Positions 8,421 to 17,454 are shown, counted from the stretch's first letter. The stretch: DNA of 64,000 nucleotides from Paracoccaceae bacterium (GCA_020637675.1 JACKKD010000003.1:186001-250000), one strand, 5' to 3'. Notes: generated by a model from the letters alone, not told the origin. A program made the numbers and translations.

Positions 8421-10945
8421 CATGCGAGCTTGCGCTCGACCTCTTCGCGTTCAAAGATTTCGATCACATCGCCCTGGCGGATGTCGTCATAATTCTCGAA
8501 CGCCATGCCGCATTCCTGGCCGGACTGGACTTCCTTGACCTCGTCCTTGAATCTCTTGAGGGTTTTCAGCGTCCCCTCGTGAATCACGACGTTGTCGCGC
8601 AGAAGCCGGACGCCCGCAGACCGGCGCGCCACGCCTTCCGTGACGAGGCAGCCTGCCACCTTGCCGACGCCGGAGACCTTGAAGACCTCCTTGATCTCGG
8701 CATAGCCGATGAAGTTCTCGCGCACTTCGGCCTTGAGAAGGCCGGAGGCCGCCGCCTTCACGTCGTCGACCAGATCGTAGATGACCGAGTAGTAACGGAT
8801 CTCCACGCCCTTCTGGTTCGCCGCGGCACGTGCCGGCGCGTTGGCGCGGACATTGAAGCCGATGACTGGCGCACCGCTTGCCTCGGCAAGGCCGATGTCC
8901 GATTCCGTGATGGCGCCAACGCCGGAGTGCAGCACGCGGACCCGCACCTCGTCGTTGCCGATTTTTTCCATAGCCTGAACAATCGCCTCGGCGGACCCTT
9001 GCACGTCGGCCTTCACGAGGATCGGCAACTCGGCCACGCTTTCATCGGCCTTGGCCTTGGCCATGAGTTGCTCAAGCGTCGTCGCCGCACCGGCCGCCGC
9101 GCGCTTGTCCTTCGCTGCCTGCTCGCGGTAGGCGGCGATCTCGCGCGCCTGCGCCTCGGTGTCGACCACGTTCAACACGTCGCCCGCCTCGGGCGTGCCG
9201 TTCAGGCCGAGAACCTCGACCGGGACCGAAGGACCGGCGTCCTTTACCCGTTCGCCCTTGTCGTTGACGAGGGCCCGCACCTTGCCCCACTGCTCTCCGA
9301 CCACGAAGATGTCGCCCTGGCGGAGCGTGCCGTTCTGCACCAGCACCGTCGCGACCGGGCCGCGGCCCACGTCGAGCTTGGCCTCGATCACCGCGCCCGA
9401 GGCCGCCCGCTTGGGGTTCGCCTTCAGTTCGAGAATCTCGGCTTGCAGCGCGATGGCCTCCAGGAGGTTGTCGAGCCCCTTGCCGGTCTTGGCCGACACC
9501 TCGACATCCTGCACGTCGCCCGACATCGCCTCGACCACGACCTCGTGCTGCAGCAGGTCCGTCCGTACCTTCTGCGGATTGGCGTCGGGCTTGTCGCACT
9601 TGTTGATGGCGACGATCATCGGCACCTTGGCGGCCTTGGCGTGGTTGATCGCCTCAACCGTCTGCGGCATCACCGCATCGTCGGCCGCAACTACCAGAAC
9701 CACGATGTCCGTCACCTGCGCGCCTCGGGCGCGCATGGAGGTGAAGGCGGCGTGGCCGGGCGTGTCGAGGAAGGTCAGCACGGCGCCGGAATCGGTCTTC
9801 ACCTGATAGGCGCCGATATGCTGGGTGATCCCGCCGGCCTCGCCGGAAACAACGCTGGTGTGGCGGATCGCATCGAGAAGCGAGGTCTTGCCGTGGTCGA
9901 CGTGACCCATGATCGTGATGATCGGGGGACGCTGGCGCAGGTCCTCGTCGCGGTCATCGACCGTGTCGATCGCCTGTTCGACGTCGGCATCGGTCACGCG
10001 CACGGCGTGGTGGCCGAATTCCTCGATCACGAGTTCCGCGGTGTCGGCGTCGATGGACTGGTTCATCGTCACCATCATGCCCATCTTCATCAGCGCCTTG
10101 ACCACGTCGGCCGCGCGTTCGGCCATGCGGTTGGCGAGTTCCTGCACCACGATCATTTCGGGGAGTTGGACGTCGCGAACCTGCTTCTCGGCCTTGTGGC
10201 CCATGCCCAGGGCCTTGGCGCGGGCCTTTTCCTGCTTGCGCTTCATCGCCGCGAGCGAGCGCTGCCGCCCGCCTTCGTCGAGCGCCTCGGACAGAGTAAG
10301 CTTGCCGGCCCTGCGGCCCTCGTCGCCGCGCTTGGCGCCGCGGTCGCGGTCGCCGCCAGCGCCGCGATCGTCACGCTCGCGATCGGTCTTGCGCGGACCA
10401 CCGACGGGGACGCCCTTGGTCTCGGCACGGGACGCGGCCGCCTGCACGGCAGCCTGATCGACCGGCGCGGGCTTGGCAGCGGCCGGTTTCTTGAAGTCTT
10501 CCTTGCGTGCGGCGCGTGCTTCGGCCTCCTCGGTGCGGCGCGCTTCTTCCTCGGCCTTGAGCCTCAGCGCTTCTTCGCGCTCACGCTCCTCGCGCTCCTT
10601 GGCTTCGGCATCGGCGCGGCGACGCTCCCGCTCCTCCTCGCGCTGGCGCTCTTCCTCGGCGCGACGAACGGTTTCTTCAGCCTCGCGCGCCTTGGCGGCT
10701 TGCAGCGCCTTCAACCGGCGCTCCATCTCCGCGTCGGAGATTCCGGCAGGCCGGCGCGAGGGATCGCCGAGCGTCGGCGTCCCCCCGGGTCCGGAGGGTG
10801 CGCCACCCGGCTTCGGCACGACGATCCGCTTGCGCTTCGTCTCGACGACGACATTCTTCGTCCGGCCGTGGCTGAAGCTCTGCTTCACCTGACCGGAACG
10901 CCCGCCACCGAGGCCAAGGGGTTTCTTGCCGTCTGTATCGCTCAT
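8420..10945 (-). CDS. infB: Translation initiation factor IF-2
   Basis: IF-2 is the GTPase that brings fMet-tRNA to the 30S subunit and promotes subunit joining. The 841-residue protein has a long, charged N-terminal region rich in Arg/Glu/Ala (roughly residues 75-215), then the IF2_N helical part, and the G domain with GHVDHGKTSLLDAIRHT (G1), DTPGHAAF (G3), NKCD (G4) and SAKTGKG (G5). The C-terminal domains that bind fMet-tRNA are complete. Its ATG overlaps the stop of the upstream ylxR-type gene by four bases (ATGA), so translation is coupled within the rimP-nusA-ylxR-infB operon. Confidence 0.98.
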   Translation of the reverse strand: MSDTDGKKPLGLGGGRSGQVKQSFSHGRTKNVVVETKRKRIVVPKPGGAPSGPGGTPTLGDPSRRPAGISDAEMERRLKALQAAKAREAEETVRRAEEERQREEERERRRADAEAKEREEREREEALRLKAEEEARRTEEAEARAARKEDFKKPAAAKPAPVDQAAVQAAASRAETKGVPVGGPRKTDRERDDRGAGGDRDRGAKRGDEGRRAGKLTLSEALDEGGRQRSLAAMKRKQEKARAKALGMGHKAEKQVRDVQLPEMIVVQELANRMAERAADVVKALMKMGMMVTMNQSIDADTAELVIEEFGHHAVRVTDADVEQAIDTVDDRDEDLRQRPPIITIMGHVDHGKTSLLDAIRHTSVVSGEAGGITQHIGAYQVKTDSGAVLTFLDTPGHAAFTSMRARGAQVTDIVVLVVAADDAVMPQTVEAINHAKAAKVPMIVAINKCDKPDANPQKVRTDLLQHEVVVEAMSGDVQDVEVSAKTGKGLDNLLEAIALQAEILELKANPKRAASGAVIEAKLDVGRGPVATVLVQNGTLRQGDIFVVGEQWGKVRALVNDKGERVKDAGPSVPVEVLGLNGTPEAGDVLNVVDTEAQAREIAAYREQAAKDKRAAAGAATTLEQLMAKAKADESVAELPILVKADVQGSAEAIVQAMEKIGNDEVRVRVLHSGVGAITESDIGLAEASGAPVIGFNVRANAPARAAANQKGVEIRYYSVIYDLVDDVKAAASGLLKAEVRENFIGYAEIKEVFKVSGVGKVAGCLVTEGVARRSAGVRLLRDNVVIHEGTLKTLKRFKDEVKEVQSGQECGMAFENYDDIRQGDVIEIFEREEVERKLA

Positions 10946-11571
10946 GCCGTCTTCGTATCCTTCCCGGCGTCCGTTCCGCCGATTGTCGCGCGCAAGCCCG
11001 ACAGTTTCGCGGCTTCCTCTACAACACGTTGGGAGAGTCCGCCAGCGCCGAGCGCGCCATGTATCACACTATCTCGCCCGAAGGCCAGCCCGAGCTCGGA
11101 CGCCGTCAGGCAGCCGAACCATCGCCCGCCCTGCGGCGTCCAGAGCTTGCCCTTTCCGCGATCAGATCCGTCGGAGGCCTGCAGGAGAACCTTGGCCTTG
11201 CCATCGGCGAGCCAGCCCTTGACCTTCTCGAACCCGGCCACGGCAAGCCCTGCCTTTCGTGCGAGGGATATAAGGTCGACCACACGCCGCGCCAAGCCGG
11301 CCTCGACCAGACCGGCGAGACCCTCGGGCACGGTAACCGGCATCCGGGCCGCGCGGGAGAAAAGGCCCTTCTTCGCCGCGGTCTCGATCGCGGTCCGGTC
11401 CGCCGTCACCCAGATGCCGCGGCCGGGCAGCTTGCCGGCGAGGTCGGGGACGACCATGCCCTCGGGCGACACGACGAAACGCACAAGCCCGGCCTTGGGC
11501 TGCACGTCACCCGTGACGATGCAGCGCCGCTCCGGCTCATCCCTGTTCGTGTCGCGTCCCCCGCGGGTCAT
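10942..11571 (-). CDS. YlxR (DUF448) / L7Ae-type RNA-binding protein
   Basis: A 209-residue protein with two parts. Residues 1-90 are a YlxR (DUF448) domain, recognised by RRCIVTG and GRGIWVTADR. Residues about 95-190 resemble the small L7Ae/L30e-like RNA-binding domain (ARRVVDLISLARKAGLAVAG, then a Gly/Ser-rich stretch). This fused form is usual in alphaproteobacteria, where it sits between nusA and infB. It probably binds RNA in ribosome assembly or transcription; the exact role is not established. Its end overlaps infB by four bases and it starts 23 bp after the nusA stop. Confidence 0.88.
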   Translation of the reverse strand: MTRGGRDTNRDEPERRCIVTGDVQPKAGLVRFVVSPEGMVVPDLAGKLPGRGIWVTADRTAIETAAKKGLFSRAARMPVTVPEGLAGLVEAGLARRVVDLISLARKAGLAVAGFEKVKGWLADGKAKVLLQASDGSDRGKGKLWTPQGGRWFGCLTASELGLAFGRDSVIHGALGAGGLSQRVVEEAAKLSGLRATIGGTDAGKDTKTA

Positions 11572-11594
11572 ATGCCCATCCCCCGAGGCCCATG

Positions 11595-13199
11595 TCAGGC
11601 CTCGGCCTCCTCGTCTTCGGCCTCGTCGCCGGCCGCCAGCTCAGCCGGGTCGACCCAACCGAGCTGGATCCGGGCCGTCATCACCAGGTGCTGCGCCTCT
11701 TCAAGGCTCATGTCGAACTTCTCCAGAAGCCCCTCGTCCTTCACGCGCTCGCCGTTCACGGTGGTCCAGCCGCCGGCCAGTTCCCAGTCGGCGCAGGTGG
11801 CGAAATCTTCCAGTGTCTTCACGCCATCTTGTGCCAGAGCCTCGATCATCTGCGGGGTGAGCCCCTCGAAATCCACCAGGCTGTCCTCGACGCCCAGCGC
11901 CCGGGCGTTTTCCAGCGCCTTGCGGTTCTGCTCCTCAATCACGTCACGCGCGCGCGCCTGCAGCTCGGCGGCGGTGGCCTCGTCCACGCCCTCGATCGAC
12001 AGAAGCTCGTCCATGTCGACATAGGCAACTTCTTCGAGGTTGGTGAAGCCTTCCGAGACAAGAAGCTGGGCGAAGAACTCGTCGAGATCGAGCGAATCCA
12101 TGAAGAGCTTCGTCCGTTCGGCGAACTCGGCCTGACGGCGACGGCTTTCCTCCTCTTCCGTCAGGATGTCGATGTCGAGGCCGGTCAGCTGCGAGGCGAG
12201 CCGCACGTTCTGGCCCCGCCGCCCGATGGCGAGCGACAGCTGCTCGTCGGGCACCACGACCTCGATCTTGCCGGCCTCCTCGTCGATGACGACCTTCGCG
12301 ACCTCGGCGGGTTGCAACGCGTTCACGAGGAACGTCGCCTGATCCTCGTTCCACGGAATGATGTCGATCTTCTCGCCCTGAAGCTCGTTCACCACCGCCT
12401 GCACGCGGCTGCCGCGCATGCCGACGCAGGCGCCGACGGGGTCGATGGAGCTGTCATAGGAGATGACACCGATCTTGGCGCGGCTGCCGGGATCGCGGGC
12501 GACGGCCTTGATCTCGATGATACCGTCGTAGATCTCCGGCACCTCCATCTTGAAAAGTTCCGCCATGAACTGCGGGTCGGTGCGCGACAGGAAGACCTGC
12601 GGCCCACGCGGCTCGCGCCGGACGTCCTTGATGTAGCAGCGGATGCGGTCGTTCGGGCGGTAGCTTTCGCGGCCGATCTTCTCGTTGCGGCGCAGGATCG
12701 CTTCGCCCCGGCCGATATCGACGATGATGTTGCCGTATTCCTCGCGCTTGACCACGCCGTTGATGATCGTGCCCTTGCGGTCCTTGAATTCCTCATACTG
12801 ACGGTCGCGCTCGGCCTCGCGGACCTTCTGCAGGATCACCTGCTTGGCCGATTGCGCCGCGATGCGGCCAAGGTCCACAGGCGGCACCTCGTCGACGATC
12901 TCGTCGCCGACCTTGGGATCGGCAAGGTATTGCTTCGCCTGCTGCACCGTGACCTGCGCCTGGTAGTTTTCCACCGCGTCATCCTCGACCACGGTGCGGA
13001 CGCGGGTGAAGTTCGCCCGGCCCGTCTTGCGGTCGATTTTCACGCGGATGTCCATTTCCGAGCCGTAGCGGGACTTGGCGGCGCGGGCGAGGCTCTCCTC
13101 CATCGCCTCGATGACGAGCACGGGGTCGATCATCTTCTCGCGCGCGACGGCCTCGGCCGTTTGCAGAAGTTCCAGCTGGTTGGCAGAGGTGATGGCCAT
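11595..13199 (-). CDS. nusA: Transcription termination/antitermination factor NusA
   Basis: NusA binds RNA polymerase and nascent RNA and modulates pausing, termination and antitermination. The 534-residue protein shows the N-terminal polymerase-binding domain (to about residue 125), an S1 domain, two KH domains (including IGRRGQNVRLASQLTG), and at the C-terminus two helical repeats of about 50 residues followed by an acidic tail (GDEAEDEEAEA). The repeats resemble those of proteobacterial NusA that contact the polymerase alpha subunit. Its ribosome site GAGGAGGA lies inside the last codons of rimP, and the two genes abut without a gap. Confidence 0.97.
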   Translation of the reverse strand: MAITSANQLELLQTAEAVAREKMIDPVLVIEAMEESLARAAKSRYGSEMDIRVKIDRKTGRANFTRVRTVVEDDAVENYQAQVTVQQAKQYLADPKVGDEIVDEVPPVDLGRIAAQSAKQVILQKVREAERDRQYEEFKDRKGTIINGVVKREEYGNIIVDIGRGEAILRRNEKIGRESYRPNDRIRCYIKDVRREPRGPQVFLSRTDPQFMAELFKMEVPEIYDGIIEIKAVARDPGSRAKIGVISYDSSIDPVGACVGMRGSRVQAVVNELQGEKIDIIPWNEDQATFLVNALQPAEVAKVVIDEEAGKIEVVVPDEQLSLAIGRRGQNVRLASQLTGLDIDILTEEEESRRRQAEFAERTKLFMDSLDLDEFFAQLLVSEGFTNLEEVAYVDMDELLSIEGVDEATAAELQARARDVIEEQNRKALENARALGVEDSLVDFEGLTPQMIEALAQDGVKTLEDFATCADWELAGGWTTVNGERVKDEGLLEKFDMSLEEAQHLVMTARIQLGWVDPAELAAGDEAEDEEAEA

Positions 13200-13769
13200 T
13201 CAGTCCTCCTCGGGAGTGTCTTCTTCGATATGGTCGAATGCGGCTTCGTCCACGTGCTCCGTGGCCTTCTTCTGCCGCAGCATTTCGGTGATAAGTTCGT
13301 CCGTCAGCACGAGCTTGGCGTCGGCGAGCCAGTCGAACCTTAGCCCGATGGTGCCTTCCTCGATCTCGATCAGAACCTCGTCGCCCATCGTCCCGGCGAG
13401 CCGGCCCTTGAAGCGCTTGCGCCCGTCGATCATCTCCTCGGTCTCGATCCGCGCTTCGTAGCCCTTCCAGGCGTCGAAGTCCTTCAGCCGCGTCAGCGGC
13501 CGATCGATGCCGGGGGAGGAAACCTCGAGGGTGTAGGCATCCTCGATGGGATCCTCGACGTCGAGCATGGCCGAGACGGCGATGGAGACGCGCCCGCAGT
13601 CGTCCACGTCGATCCCGCCCTGGGGCCGGTCGGCCATGATCTGCAGCGTCTTGTGCAAGCCGCCCATCAGCCTGATGCGCACAAGTTCGAACCCCAGGCC
13701 CTCGATGGCGGGGGTCACGATCTCGGCCAGGCGCCGGTCGATGGCGGTCTTTGCGATGAGGTCGGTCAT
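13200..13769 (-). CDS. rimP: Ribosome maturation factor RimP
   Basis: RimP helps mature the 30S subunit. The 189-residue protein opens MTDLIAKTAIDRRLAEIV and contains the conserved GFELVRIRLMG and DDCGRVS stretches of the N-terminal domain and the family core EVSSPGIDRPL. The ATG at 13769 has an AGGGA ribosome site. An upstream in-frame start would run through a terminator hairpin and lacks homology, so it is rejected. RimP is the first gene of the rimP-nusA-ylxR-infB operon. The T-tract of a leader terminator ends only 16 bp before its start codon. Confidence 0.95.
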   Translation of the reverse strand: MTDLIAKTAIDRRLAEIVTPAIEGLGFELVRIRLMGGLHKTLQIMADRPQGGIDVDDCGRVSIAVSAMLDVEDPIEDAYTLEVSSPGIDRPLTRLKDFDAWKGYEARIETEEMIDGRKRFKGRLAGTMGDEVLIEIEEGTIGLRFDWLADAKLVLTDELITEMLRQKKATEHVDEAAFDHIEEDTPEED

Positions 13770-13785
13770 CGGTCCCTGAGGCAAC

Positions 13786-13809
13786 AAAAAACGGGCCAGA
13801 GCGGCCCGT
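13786..13809 (-). terminator. Terminator-like hairpin in the rimP leader (candidate attenuator)
   Basis: Read on the minus strand, ACGGGCC pairs with GGCCCGT around a five-base loop and is followed by a run of T, directly upstream of the rimP ribosome site. It lies downstream of the only good promoter I see for the operon, so readthrough would decide rimP-nusA-infB expression. It could instead simply end tspO transcription. Confidence 0.75.
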
Positions 13810-13863
13810 CGATCTTTCCCGGTGGGTTGCGAGTTTGGACCCCGCAGCCGCGCTGTTGAGCCG

Positions 13864-13892
13864 CATATAGGGGAAGGCGGGCGGCGATGCAA
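13864..13892 (-). promoter_or_regulatory. Sigma-70-like promoter for rimP-nusA-ylxR-infB
   Basis: On the minus strand TTGCAT (13887-13892) and TATATG (13864-13869) are exactly 17 bp apart. The start would fall near 13857, giving a leader of about 88 nt that carries the hairpin at 13791-13809. Confidence 0.6.
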
Positions 13893-13910
13893 GAAAAGAG
13901 TGCGGCGACC

Positions 13911-14363
13911 TCAGCCGCCGGACGGGTTGTCGCGCCAGATGGTGAAGTTGAGCGCCGTGGCCAGGGTCAGCCAGACGAGGTAGGGCACCAGCATCAACGC
14001 CGCGATCCAGTCGAGCGCCCAGAAGGACAGGATCGTGAGTGCCACGGCGATCCAGAGCAACAGGATGACCACAAGGCCCGCGCGGATATGGTGCCCGCCG
14101 AAGAACACCGGCGTCCAGAGCGTGTTGAGCGCGATCTGGAACGCCCAGAGCGCGAGCGCGGTGCCGTTGCCGGGCAGCCCCGCCATCCGTGTGGCGGCCA
14201 GGGCCATCAGGAGGTAGAGAAGCGTCCACACCACGGGAAAGACCCAGGCGGGCGGCGTCCAGGCGGGCTTTCGGAGGTTCCCGTACCAGACGCCCGGCTG
14301 GAAGATCATACCCGTCGCTGCGGCCGCGATACATGCCCCGAGGAAACCAAGGAACGTCGTCAT
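13911..14363 (-). CDS. tspO: TspO/MBR family membrane protein
   Basis: A membrane protein of about 150 residues with five hydrophobic segments and the family's tryptophan-rich signatures (WYGNLRKPAWTPPAWVFP and WTLLYLLMALA). TspO binds porphyrins and related tetrapyrroles; in Rhodobacter it acts as an oxygen-linked negative regulator of photosynthesis genes. Whether this organism is phototrophic is not visible here. The ATG at 14363 gives the usual MTTF start, but a TTG two codons earlier is closer to the ideal distance from GGGAGG and may be used instead. Confidence 0.92.
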   Translation of the reverse strand: MTTFLGFLGACIAAAATGMIFQPGVWYGNLRKPAWTPPAWVFPVVWTLLYLLMALAATRMAGLPGNGTALALWAFQIALNTLWTPVFFGGHHIRAGLVVILLLWIAVALTILSFWALDWIAALMLVPYLVWLTLATALNFTIWRDNPSGG

Positions 14364-14399
14364 CTGCAAGTCTGCCTCCCCTCGGCCCGTGCCGCGTCG

Positions 14400-15368
14400 C
14401 TAGGTTCTCAAACCGTCCATGATCCGAATGAGTTCCGCCGAGATCCCCGGCTCCGACAGGGCGTGGCCGGCGGCGGGAACCATGCGGAGATCCGAACGCT
14501 TCCAGTGCCGCGCGAGCGTCCAGGCCGAGACGGGCGGGCAGATCATGTCGTACCGACCCTGGACGATCGTGCCCGGTACCTCGGCGATCTTCGGCAGGTC
14601 ACGCAGGATCTGGCCGTCGGTCTCCAGAAAGCCCCTGTTGATGAAGTAGTGGTTCTCCAGCCGGGCGAAGGCGCGCGCGTAGTCGGCCGGTGCGTCGCCC
14701 GCCACACCGTCGTGTTCGATGCTCGCGAGCGCGTTCTCCCACCCTGCCCAGGCGCGGGCGAATCGCGTCTCAGTCATCGCGTCACCCGAAAAGAGCCGAC
14801 GGTGGTAGGCGGCGATCATGTCGTGTTGTTCGCCCGGTGGAATGAGCCGCGCGAAATCGTTCCACCGGTCGGGCCAGAAGGCGCCGGCCCCGCCGCCGTA
14901 GAACCACGCGAGCTCTCCTTCCGTCATGAGGAACACGCCCCGCAGGACGAGGTGACGCACGCGGTCCGGATGGGTCTGTGCATAGACCAGTGCCAGCGTC
15001 GCCCCCCAGCTTCCGCCGAAGACGATCCAGCCCTCGATCCCGAAAAGCCTGCGGATGCGCTCGATGTCGGCGACGAGGTGCCAGGTGGTGTTCGCCTCGA
15101 CGGCGGCATGCGGACGCGACCGGCCGCAGCCGCGCTGGTCGAAGAGGATGATGCGATAGACCGCCGGATCGAAATAGCGCCGCATCGCGGGGGAGCAACC
15201 GCCGCCCGGTCCGCCGTGGAGCACTACGACCGGGACCCCGTCGGGCCGGCCGCATTGTTCGACATAGAGCGTGTGGCCGTCACCGACATCGAGCAGGCGC
15301 TGATCGAAGGGCTCGATCTGCGGGTAGAGATTGATGCTGGTGCGCTTTTGCCCTGCGATCCGATCCAT
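14400..15368 (-). CDS. pip: Proline iminopeptidase
   Basis: An alpha/beta-hydrolase of 322 residues that removes N-terminal proline from peptides (peptidase family S33). Visible marks are the oxyanion segment VVLHGGPGGGCSP, the following FDQRGCGRS, the nucleophile elbow FGGSWGATLAL with the catalytic serine, and a terminal histidine in AAGHALSEPG. Length and motif order match prolyl iminopeptidases. The ATG at 15368 (MDRIAGQKRTSINLYP) is chosen because the conserved region starts soon after. It is divergent from ubiG and follows the tspO start by about 37 bp in the same direction. Confidence 0.95.
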   Translation of the reverse strand: MDRIAGQKRTSINLYPQIEPFDQRLLDVGDGHTLYVEQCGRPDGVPVVVLHGGPGGGCSPAMRRYFDPAVYRIILFDQRGCGRSRPHAAVEANTTWHLVADIERIRRLFGIEGWIVFGGSWGATLALVYAQTHPDRVRHLVLRGVFLMTEGELAWFYGGGAGAFWPDRWNDFARLIPPGEQHDMIAAYHRRLFSGDAMTETRFARAWAGWENALASIEHDGVAGDAPADYARAFARLENHYFINRGFLETDGQILRDLPKIAEVPGTIVQGRYDMICPPVSAWTLARHWKRSDLRMVPAAGHALSEPGISAELIRIMDGLRT

Positions 15369-15434
15369 GCTTCGACTATATAGCGCAAAGATGCGGGACC
15401 GCCACGGGTCCGGCGCGCCCAGACGGAGAGACGC

Positions 15435-16181
15435 ATGAATTCCGCGACATCCACGGTCGATCCCGCCGAAGTGGCGAAGTTCGAGGCCATGGCCGCCGAG
15501 TGGTGGAACCCACACGGCAAGTTCAGGCCGCTGCACATGATGAACCCCGTGCGGCTCGGCTACATAACGGCCCAGATCGCCGCCGAGTTCGGGCGCGACC
15601 TGACGGCACCAAACCCCTTTTCCGGACTGCGCATTCTCGACATCGGCTGCGGCGGCGGGCTTCTTTCGGAGCCTATGGCACGGCTTGGAGCGCATGTCGT
15701 CGGCGCCGACGCGGCCGAGCGGAACATCCCCGTCGCGCGGATCCATGCCGAGGAGCAGGGGCTCGACATCGATTACCGCCATACCACGGCCGAGGCGCTT
15801 GCAGCCGGCGGCGAGGTCTTCGACGTGGTCCTGGCCATGGAGATCGTCGAGCATGTGGCCGATCCGGCGGCATTCCTTTTGACGTGCCAGACGCTGATGA
15901 AACCCGGCGGCCTCATCGTCTCCTCCACCATCAACCGCAATCCCAAGAGCTTCATGATGGCGATCGTGGGCGCGGAATGGGTAATGCGATGGCTCCCCAA
16001 GGGCACCCACGACTGGGCGAAGTTCATCACGCCGGCAGAACTTGAAGGCTTCCTGCGGGGTGCCGCGCTCGATCCGGTGGACCGCAAGGGCTTCGTCTTC
16101 AACCCCGTCACCTGGACCTGGGCGATCTCGGACCGCGACCTGTCGGTGAACTACGTCATGGCGAGCGTGAACCGCGCCTAA
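15435..16181 (+). CDS. ubiG: Ubiquinone biosynthesis O-methyltransferase UbiG
   Basis: UbiG performs both O-methylations of ubiquinone synthesis with SAM. The 248-residue protein has a perfect SAM motif I (LDIGCGGGLLSEPMARLG, about residues 64-81), the acidic loop VVGADAAERNI, and motif II VVLAMEIVEHVADP, together with the family N-terminus FEAMAAEWWNPHGKFRPLH. A GGAG ribosome site precedes the ATG. Its stop overlaps the end of the convergent MarR gene by four bases. Confidence 0.97.
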   Translation: MNSATSTVDPAEVAKFEAMAAEWWNPHGKFRPLHMMNPVRLGYITAQIAAEFGRDLTAPNPFSGLRILDIGCGGGLLSEPMARLGAHVVGADAAERNIPVARIHAEEQGLDIDYRHTTAEALAAGGEVFDVVLAMEIVEHVADPAAFLLTCQTLMKPGGLIVSSTINRNPKSFMMAIVGAEWVMRWLPKGTHDWAKFITPAELEGFLRGAALDPVDRKGFVFNPVTWTWAISDRDLSVNYVMASVNRA

Positions 16182-16618
16182 TCCTCGCCAAGCCGCAGGC
16201 GGATTTCCCGAAGGACCGGCAGGGCGGCACGAACCTTGTCGGCGCCGACGGAGCGGACCACGTCGCCCACGACCGGGGTGATTGCCGCAAGTGCCGCGTC
16301 GCGCGCCGACCGGCCGGCGGGGCTGATCGAGACGAACTTGCGTCGGGCGTCGTCCCAGTCGGGGCGGATGTGCACATGTCCCGCCCATTCCAGCTTGGCG
16401 AGCGTATTCGTCATTGCGCCACGGGTCACATGGAACACGTCGGCAAGCTGCGCGGGCGAGCGTTCGTCGTTCAGATACGCAAGATGGTTCAGGACGGCGA
16501 AGTGACTGAGCTCCATTCCCTTCGGCAGGGCCCGGCTGATGCGGTTCCGCACAAGCTGATCGGCCATGAACACTTCAGAGAAGAGTGCGACGGCGAGGGG
16601 ATCGTCGGTATCCGCCAT
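16178..16618 (-). CDS. MarR family transcriptional regulator
   Basis: A 146-residue winged-helix protein. The core is the MarR DNA-binding fold: MELSHFAVLNHLAYLNDE, then the recognition part SPAQLADVFHVTRGAMTNTLAKLE, then the wing WDDARRKFVSISPAGRS. MarR proteins are usually dimeric repressors released by small phenolic or oxidative ligands; no ligand can be inferred here. The ATG at 16618 leaves a one-base gap after the upstream amidase stop, whereas a start 21 bp earlier would overlap that gene. It may be co-transcribed with the nitrilase-family amidase and grxC. Confidence 0.9.
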   Translation of the reverse strand: MADTDDPLAVALFSEVFMADQLVRNRISRALPKGMELSHFAVLNHLAYLNDERSPAQLADVFHVTRGAMTNTLAKLEWAGHVHIRPDWDDARRKFVSISPAGRSARDAALAAITPVVGDVVRSVGADKVRAALPVLREIRLRLGED

Positions 16619-16619
16619 C

Positions 16620-17450
16620 TCATGGCCCCTCGAAATCACGGTCGTGGCTGAGCGAGGGCACCCGCGCGCGCGCCCGGTCCACCTCGGCGAGGGAGAGATC
16701 GACGAAGATCACCCCCACGTCTGTCCCGGCATCGACGAGGACCTCGCCCCAGGGCGAGACCGCGAGCGAATGGCCGTAGGTGCGCCGGGGCTTGCCGTTG
16801 TGGGCGGCGTGGGTCCCGGTCTGGGCCGGGGCGAGCACGTAGGCGCCGGTCTCGATCGCCCGGGCGCGGAGAAGCGAATGCCAATGCGCCGCACCGGTCG
16901 TGTCGTTGAAGGCGGCCGGAACGGTGAGAACCTGCGCTCCGGCCTGCGCGAGGCGGCGGTAGAGATGCGGGAAGCGTACGTCGTAGCAAATGGTGAGTCC
17001 GACGCGCGCGAAGGGCGTATCCGCAAGCACGGCCCGCGTCCCGGGCCGGTAACCGGACGATTCGCGGTATTGCTCGGTCTCCGACACGTTCACGTCGAAC
17101 ATGTGGATCTTGTCGTAGCGCGCCGCGACCGCACCGTCAGGCGCGACAAGGAATGAGCGGTTGGCAAGGCGCCCGTCTGCGTCATGCGTCAGCAAGCCGA
17201 GCGAGCCGACAAGCAGCCAGATGCCCCGCGCCGCAGCTTCTTCCCGGAGGGTGGCGAGCGTGACATCGTCTTCCTCGTGCCGCAGCACCGCGCGTTGGCG
17301 GGCCCGGTCGGACGAAAGGCAGTTCGTCACCTCCGGCGTCAGCACGAAACCCGCGCCACCCGCCACCGCCTCCCTCACCAATGACAGCGTCACCGGCAGG
17401 TTCGCCGCCGGATCGTCCGTCACCGAAAGTTGGAGGAGGGCCGCGCGCAT
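16620..17450 (-). CDS. Carbon-nitrogen hydrolase (nitrilase superfamily, Nit1-like)
   Basis: A 276-residue nitrilase-fold amidase. The catalytic triad is visible: Glu in LTPEVTN, Lys in YDKIHMFDV, and Cys in GLTICYDVRFP. The late motif AHWHSLLRARAIETGAYVLAPAQ is typical of the Nit1/NitFhit branch, whose members act as metabolite-repair amidases on deaminated glutathione; that role is known for relatives and inferred here. The start at 17450 (MRAALLQLSV) is chosen because upstream codons lack homology. It begins four bases after the grxC stop, and a glutathione-repair enzyme beside a glutaredoxin makes sense. Confidence 0.92.
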   Translation of the reverse strand: MRAALLQLSVTDDPAANLPVTLSLVREAVAGGAGFVLTPEVTNCLSSDRARQRAVLRHEEDDVTLATLREEAAARGIWLLVGSLGLLTHDADGRLANRSFLVAPDGAVAARYDKIHMFDVNVSETEQYRESSGYRPGTRAVLADTPFARVGLTICYDVRFPHLYRRLAQAGAQVLTVPAAFNDTTGAAHWHSLLRARAIETGAYVLAPAQTGTHAAHNGKPRRTYGHSLAVSPWGEVLVDAGTDVGVIFVDLSLAEVDRARARVPSLSHDRDFEGP

Positions 17451-17454
17451 CGGT

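Noticed and set aside
8579..11860. A 1093-codon open frame on the plus strand, opposite infB and its upstream gene
   Set aside because: It is a shadow of infB and the ylxR-type gene in GC-rich DNA. It has no ribosome site, and its translation lacks any recognisable domain.
13793..13892. rimP extended upstream to a start at 13892
   Set aside because: The extra residues would be encoded by the promoter and terminator hairpin and show no family resemblance.
14400..16388. A longer frame that would extend the proline iminopeptidase by about 340 codons upstream
   Set aside because: The extension is antisense to ubiG and to the intergenic region. The peptidase family starts at 15368.
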